Source of the DNA: Leptoclinus maculatus
Taxonomy: Eukaryota; Chordata; Actinopteri; Perciformes; Stichaeidae
NCBI GenBank assembly: GCA_032191485.1
Contig: JAVDOI010000003.1
Span: 18,867,149 to 18,931,148 of the forward strand
Length of the DNA stretch: 64,000 bases
Reading direction: 5' to 3'
Part shown: positions 59,445 through 64,000 of the stretch, piece by piece
Layout: every line of letters starts with the position of its first letter
Position numbering within the stretch: the stretch's first letter is position 1
Translations under genes and position numbers: made by a program
The notes under the pieces: generated by a model
Told to the model about the DNA's origin: nothing
Databases searched by the model: none
What the model saw: the letters and a program-made list of their open reading frames with translations, nothing else

Positions 59445-59625
59445 TATATTTAGTAACCTATCACCAAAGACAAAGATCAGCATCAACTCTTTACATTTGG
59501 GAGTCAAATATTTGGCATTTATGCTTAAAAAAAGTAAAAAAAGAATCATTAAATTATCAAAACAGTTGCAGATTATTTATGTCTTGATCGATTAATTGCT
59601 AACAGTTGCTGCACTAATATTTGAC
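59290..59625 (+). repeat. Teleost interspersed repeat, copy D, interrupted by (TA)n
   Basis: Same family and orientation as the preceding copy: GATTATTTTCTTGATGTTTTG, CCTCAGATGTCTTG, then ATATTTGGCATTTATGCTT and TTGATCGATTAATTGCTAAC. The segment normally following ATGTCTTGT is replaced by a (TA)n tract at 59400-59450. Confidence 0.6.
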
Positions 59626-59841
59626 AGATTGAAACCCGCTGCAGGAAATATCATTAAAAAATTCTCAATAAAATACAAAAAAACCAGCAGAAACTCTGTC
59701 CTCAGTCTAATTATACCTCCACAGCACTGAGAAGACAAAAAAACATGGCAGACAACCGGCAGGGTGTTACAGGGGCTTACAGGCTTGTTGCCATGACAAC
59801 AGAGGAGCCCTTCTCTCTCTCTCTCTCTGTCTCTCTTTAAT

Positions 59842-59890
<49 letters not shown>
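59842..59890. repeat. (CA)n microsatellite
   Basis: About 24 CA units upstream of scml4, preceded by (CT)n at about 59813-59836. Confidence 0.95.
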
Positions 59891-60895
59891 AGCACACACA
59901 CTGTCACTCTCTGTCTGTCTGTCTCTGTTGTACACACTCACACACACATACTATACATACAGTATTACAGTGGACTCTACCTTGCTTTGAGATCCGTGCT
60001 CAGGACATCACTCCACATCTGTCTTTGGATGGTGAGTGCCTGCTGACCGGTTATTGTTTGTTTACATGCTGCATCCTTTTGAACAATCTGCTTGAAATAA
60101 TAGACATTTTTGGAGGTATGAACCGCCGTTGGTTCATTCTTGCTGCATGGGAGATGTGCCACATGTTTATTTCCCCGCTGCTTCTTCTTCTTCTTTCATT
60201 TTTTTTTTTTAAAGATTAGGGTGGAAGCTGTCATCGTAATGGTAATTCATGGCTGGGTAGCCATGGTGAAGTCAATTTCCCCCTCCCTCTGCCACTGCTG
60301 AATGCATTAGTCTAATGAGATGTCTGCAGCCTGTGTGCCGAGCAGCAGCAGCAGCAGCAGCAGCAGCAGTGTGTTAACCAAAAAGGAGACGAGGAAAAAG
60401 CCACATACAGCAAGAGCAGGATGGCTTTCCCTTCATTGTTAGGGATTTAGCTTTAAAGTCACCTTTAGGCTCCTGGGATTTAAGACAAAAAGGGCTTGGC
60501 TCTTGGGCTTTCACAATAGAAGACCGCAGGTAATAGACACCCCCCTCCTCTCTCGGATTTATTAGTGTGTTATCAGAGCAGGATGGAGGTGCTGTTTCCT
60601 CCACAGCGCATGCATGGCTGCCTTTTGTGTTGTTTCCTTATTATGCTGCTCTGCTGAATGCTGCTCCTCTAACCGCATTGCACAGCTGAGTATTCTGCAG
60701 TCTCTCTGTATTTAGATGTTGCTGTTGTTCACAAGCCATTCTGCTCCCTCTGTGTCTGCTCTAAAATGATGCTAATGCTGCTCTCTGATGTATAGTTGCT
60801 GAGGAGGAGGAGGAGTACTGTGCAAGGGTGGTGCATGTTTCTTTGCATTTCTATAGCTTGAGCTCAATGGTTGTTTCCTTTGTCTCCAGCTCCAA

Positions 60896-63136
60896 ATGAG
60901 TGTACCTGCAGCAACGGCACAGAAATCAGACGGCAACAACAGTGAAATGCAATCAGCTGCAGTGGCTCCCTCCTTCCTCCCCAGCCAGTCGGGGAAGATA
61001 CCGGGCAGGAAGAGAGGGAGACCCCCGCTCCGCAATGTCGCCAAGATGGATTTTCCAAATCGTTACCCCGAGTCGCTCTCTCCACTCAAAGTGCCAAAGA
61101 AGAGGGGGAGAAAGCCGGGCTTCAAGGTCAGTCACATGAGGGGGGAACTGGGGGGGATGAGCTGTGGTGTATGAGTGTGTGTGTGTGTGTGTGTGTGTGT
61201 GGATGCAGTGTGTTTAAAAATGCATGTGTACACAGAAAGACACAGACACACCGGCTCCATGCTCTTCACATTTTGTGGGACCCCAGTGAGAGAGAGACTT
61301 CACATCTGCGAGGCTTTATTCTACTGTAGTCAAATGATATGGAAATATTTGTATGACCAAAGGAGAAGTTGTTATTGTAAATATGTCTGTTTTATCCATA
61401 AAACACGCAAACAAACAATCATCTGTAGCATAAAATCTACAGTTTCATGTAGGTGGCCTGATTATTCCACCACCCCCCTCCTTGCAAGATTTAGTAAATA
61501 AATAATATGCCTGAAATAAACAATGCAATAACTTCTTCTTCTGCAGCTCAAACCCAGGATGGTGATGACACCGTTGGCTATCTCTCCACCCAGCAGCACC
61601 CCTGAGCCCGATATGAGCTCCATTCCTCAGGATGCCGCCACCATCCCCCACTCTGCCACGCCCCAGGTGCTTACAGGTAAAACAATCTAAACACCATGTA
61701 ACATCGTTTTCCGTCTTTAAGATCCGCTCCTGATTTGCTTAAAAGACACATCATAAATGTAGGTATCTCTTCTCCATCCCTTCTCCACCTGTGTTCCCCC
61801 CTGCATCAGTCTGTATCTACATCAACAAGCAGGCCAACACGGGCCCCAACCTGGACAGGAAGAAGATCCAGCAGCTTCCCGATCACTTCGGACCCGACAG
61901 GCCCTCTGTGGTGCTGCAGCAGGCCGTGCAAGGCTGCATCGACAGCGCCTTCCTGCAGAAAACAGTGTTCACTCTCCTCACACAAGGCTACGGGGGAGAA
62001 AAAATATCAGGTGTTGTACAAAGACCTCCCTCAGGTGTTGCTTTCTATTTGTTCATTCACTTTTTCCCCCCCACTACTTTGCCTGATGTTGCACCTGAGT
62101 ATTAAAAACATGCTTTGTGCGTCTAAACTGGGATGTTGTTTCAAGTGGTTCCCCCTGTTTTGCTCCTCCAGCCACATTCGATGGGAAGCAGCACCTTCTC
62201 AGCCTCCCCGTGGTGAACAGCATCGACTATGTGCTCCGTTTTCTGAAGAAGCTCTGCCGCAGCTTGCACTGTGAAAACCTCTTCAGCGACCAGCCCATTA
62301 CCCAACACTGCGGCGGCTCCTACCAGTCAGACGGTACTTCTAAATCTGTCTAAAAGAAGCTGCTACGCTGATAAACAAACTTTGAGTTCATTCTGACTCT
62401 TATCTTGTCTGTAGCTGAAACGTCCATGGCCGAGGAATACCATTTAGACCAGTCCGACGGCAAACGCTACTCCATGGACCCGGGCGATTCTGCTTTCAGC
62501 TCCATAAGCTCGTCCTACTCGCCAAAGTCTTCCTACGGGTTTCGTTCGTTGCAGCAGTTCTCCAACGGCTCGGCCTCCATGAGCATGTGCAGGCAGTCGT
62601 CCACCAGCCCGAGCACGTTCCCAGAGACCAACAGGACAGGTGAGAAGTCACGGAAAGAAAGAAAAAACCAAGATTCCTTCGGTGTTTATTTCTCTGAGGT
62701 AAGGAAGCAGAGCTTCATTTCTTTCCTTTGTTTTTCCAGGAGGTTATAATGCAGCTTCAGAGTCCCAGGACTCCAAACCTCCACCCAATAAGGACCCAAC
62801 TACCTGGTCTGTAGAAGATGTTGTCTGGTTCATCAGGGATGCGGACCCCCAGGCTCTCGGCCCCCATTCAGACGTCTTTAGGAAACATGTAAGTCTGTTT
62901 TCCATTGTGTTCTTGACAGGCTGACTTGTTTCACTGCTGATTTAACGATCGTCCAGTGGAGATCACCTTGTCTGGTCGCCACACAAACGTCTTGTTTCTG
63001 CTTCCCTCAGGAGATCGACGGAAACGCTTTGTTACTCCTGAAGAGCGACATGATCATGAAGTACCTCGGACTGAAGCTGGGGCCGGCCTTGAAGCTTTGC
63101 TACCACATCGACAAACTAAAGCAGACTAAGTTCTGA
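60896..63136 (+). CDS. scml4: Scm-like Polycomb-type protein 4
   Basis: Nuclear Polycomb-related protein of the Sex-comb-on-midleg-like family. Seven coding exons are 60896-61126, 61547-61676, 61810-62010, 62172-62333, 62415-62639, 62740-62888 and 63011-63136, totalling 407 residues (human SCML4 414). Two AT-hook-like basic motifs are visible: GRKRGRPPL (about 37-45) and PKKRGRKPGFK (about 67-77). The SLED domain follows (VCIYINKQANTGPNLDRKK, LPDHFGPDRPS, FDGKQHLLSLPVVNSIDYVL). After a Ser-rich linker comes the C-terminal SAM domain (TWSVEDVVWFIRDADPQALG, FRKHEIDGNALLLLKSDMIM, LGLKLGPALKLCYHIDKLKQ), ending in TKF. MBT repeats are absent, as in mammalian SCML4. The N-terminus before IPGRKRGRPPL is about 30 residues longer than the human form I recall. 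The ATG follows an acceptor at 60888-60889, so at least one upstream non-coding exon is expected. Confidence 0.95.
61174..61202. repeat. (GT)n microsatellite in scml4 intron
   Basis: About 14 GT units in the first intron after the coding start. Confidence 0.9.
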
Positions 63137-64000
63137 AAACCTTCTACTATATATTTCCCCTCCTTGAATCCAACAATACATTTGAGAGCAGTCTCCAGGT
63201 CTGTGAGAGAACGGGAGGAGAGTAGAATCCCCAGGAGTGAGATGCATCATTTCTTTCTCTGCTGTAAAAGGATAAAAGGAAATGGGTTGCTACTTGTACA
63301 GATAATTTAACTTCTTTTTTTGCTCAGAATGACAGGGCAACAGTAACTTATTGCGTGAAAAATATGCTATAAATCCAAGAAAGCAACAGGAAGAGTGACA
63401 CATTCAGGTAATACTGCGCGGATATATAACTTCATCTTCAGTCTTTTATGAAGACGTTTGTAACCAACATAAGCATTTTAACATTAGCAGGGTGTGATGA
63501 ATGTGGGAATATTGTAGAGTATAAGTAGAGTAAATATTAACTTCTCCAACCTGCAGTTTATGTAACATCAACCGGGTTGTTGTTTTAGGTCATTTAGTAT
63601 TTCTTTCAGAGATAACACACTATAAAAAAGACATTTAACTAGTTTTCCCCCTTAATTCAGCACTCCTTAACCCTGCAATAACTGAGCTTTTTTTATTTTA
63701 CACAGCGGAAAGTTGTGAAAACAACATAGACATATCATCACCTTTAAGTTGATATGGCTAACTTTTAGCCAACAGGTGCTTATATACACACACACCAACC
63801 AGTTATGCAGCAACTCTGTTTTGGTCTCCACCAACTCCAGAGGGAAACATCTGGCTCGTTAGCTGCTAAATGCTCCACGATGTTCACCAGCCAGTCGTAT
63901 TGTTTGTGTCTGCTGTTTGGTGCTGAGCAGGTACTGTACTGGTCTTTAGAGAGTTCTCAGAAAACAGGTGCCTGCTGTTCTGGAAAATGATGCTATGAGA
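63137..64000. other. scml4 3' UTR / flank at right edge
   Basis: AT-rich sequence after the scml4 stop. I did not find a convincing AATAAA in it, so the transcript may use a variant signal or extend beyond the window. No other gene is visible. Confidence 0.5.

Larger units (their letters stand above)
58400..60889. other. Spacer between afg1l and scml4
   Basis: Divergent-promoter interval. It contains a CTCF-like site, two adjacent copies of the interspersed repeat family, a (TA)n and a (CA)n tract, and a (CAG)n tract at about 60343-60369. A GTGAGT donor at 60030 after TCTTTGGATG could close a non-coding first exon of scml4. No other gene is visible. Confidence 0.5.

Overview
This is vertebrate nuclear DNA, almost certainly from a teleost fish. 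The genes are split into short exons with canonical GT/AG junctions and introns from under 100 bp to about 5 kb. Introns and spacers carry fish-type interspersed repeats, (CA)n/(TA)n microsatellites and long poly-G/poly-C runs. Six protein-coding genes were reassembled exon by exon from reading frame, splice sites and family resemblance. Five look complete in coding sequence; sash1 lacks its 5' end.

Layout. 1-19370 has no recognised exon. It holds a LINE endonuclease fragment (4696-5598), a 20-bp-unit minisatellite (8104-8750), a 26-bp perfect palindrome (1191-1216) and three diverged tandem copies of an unknown sequence (13540-13950). It is probably 5' flank and/or long first-intron sequence of sash1. 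19371-31171 (+) holds 17 exons of sash1, a SAM/SH3 scaffold, interrupted by a 1.26-kb purine-rich array. 32155-33623 (-) is ddo, D-aspartate oxidase, convergent with sash1. 35725-38881 (+) is zbtb24, a BTB/AT-hook/8-zinc-finger regulator. 42576-49599 (-) is foxo3, with its forkhead split by a 5.1-kb intron. 52113-58399 (-) is afg1l (lace1), a mitochondrial AAA+ ATPase in 13 exons. 60896-63136 (+) is scml4, a Polycomb-type SLED/SAM protein in 7 coding exons. In each gene the summed exon lengths close in frame: 990 codons for partial sash1, then 336 (ddo), 699 (zbtb24), 624 (foxo3), 475 (afg1l) and 407 (scml4) residues.

The genes do not form an operon or a shared pathway. ddo, zbtb24, foxo3, afg1l and scml4 belong to a neighbourhood that in human lies at 6q21, and sash1 lies further along 6q. 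Many genes that separate them in human are absent here, as expected of a compacted segment after the teleost genome duplication. The most interesting points are a sash1 that ends without its C-terminal SAM domain, a palindrome carrying a poly(A) signal for each of two convergent genes, a TISU/YY1 element at the afg1l start codon, paired repeats flanking foxo3 exon 1 at a constant spacing of about 3.2-3.3 kb, and two tandem arrays with higher-order structure. I found no RNA gene, CRISPR array, viral gene or evidently new multi-gene system.
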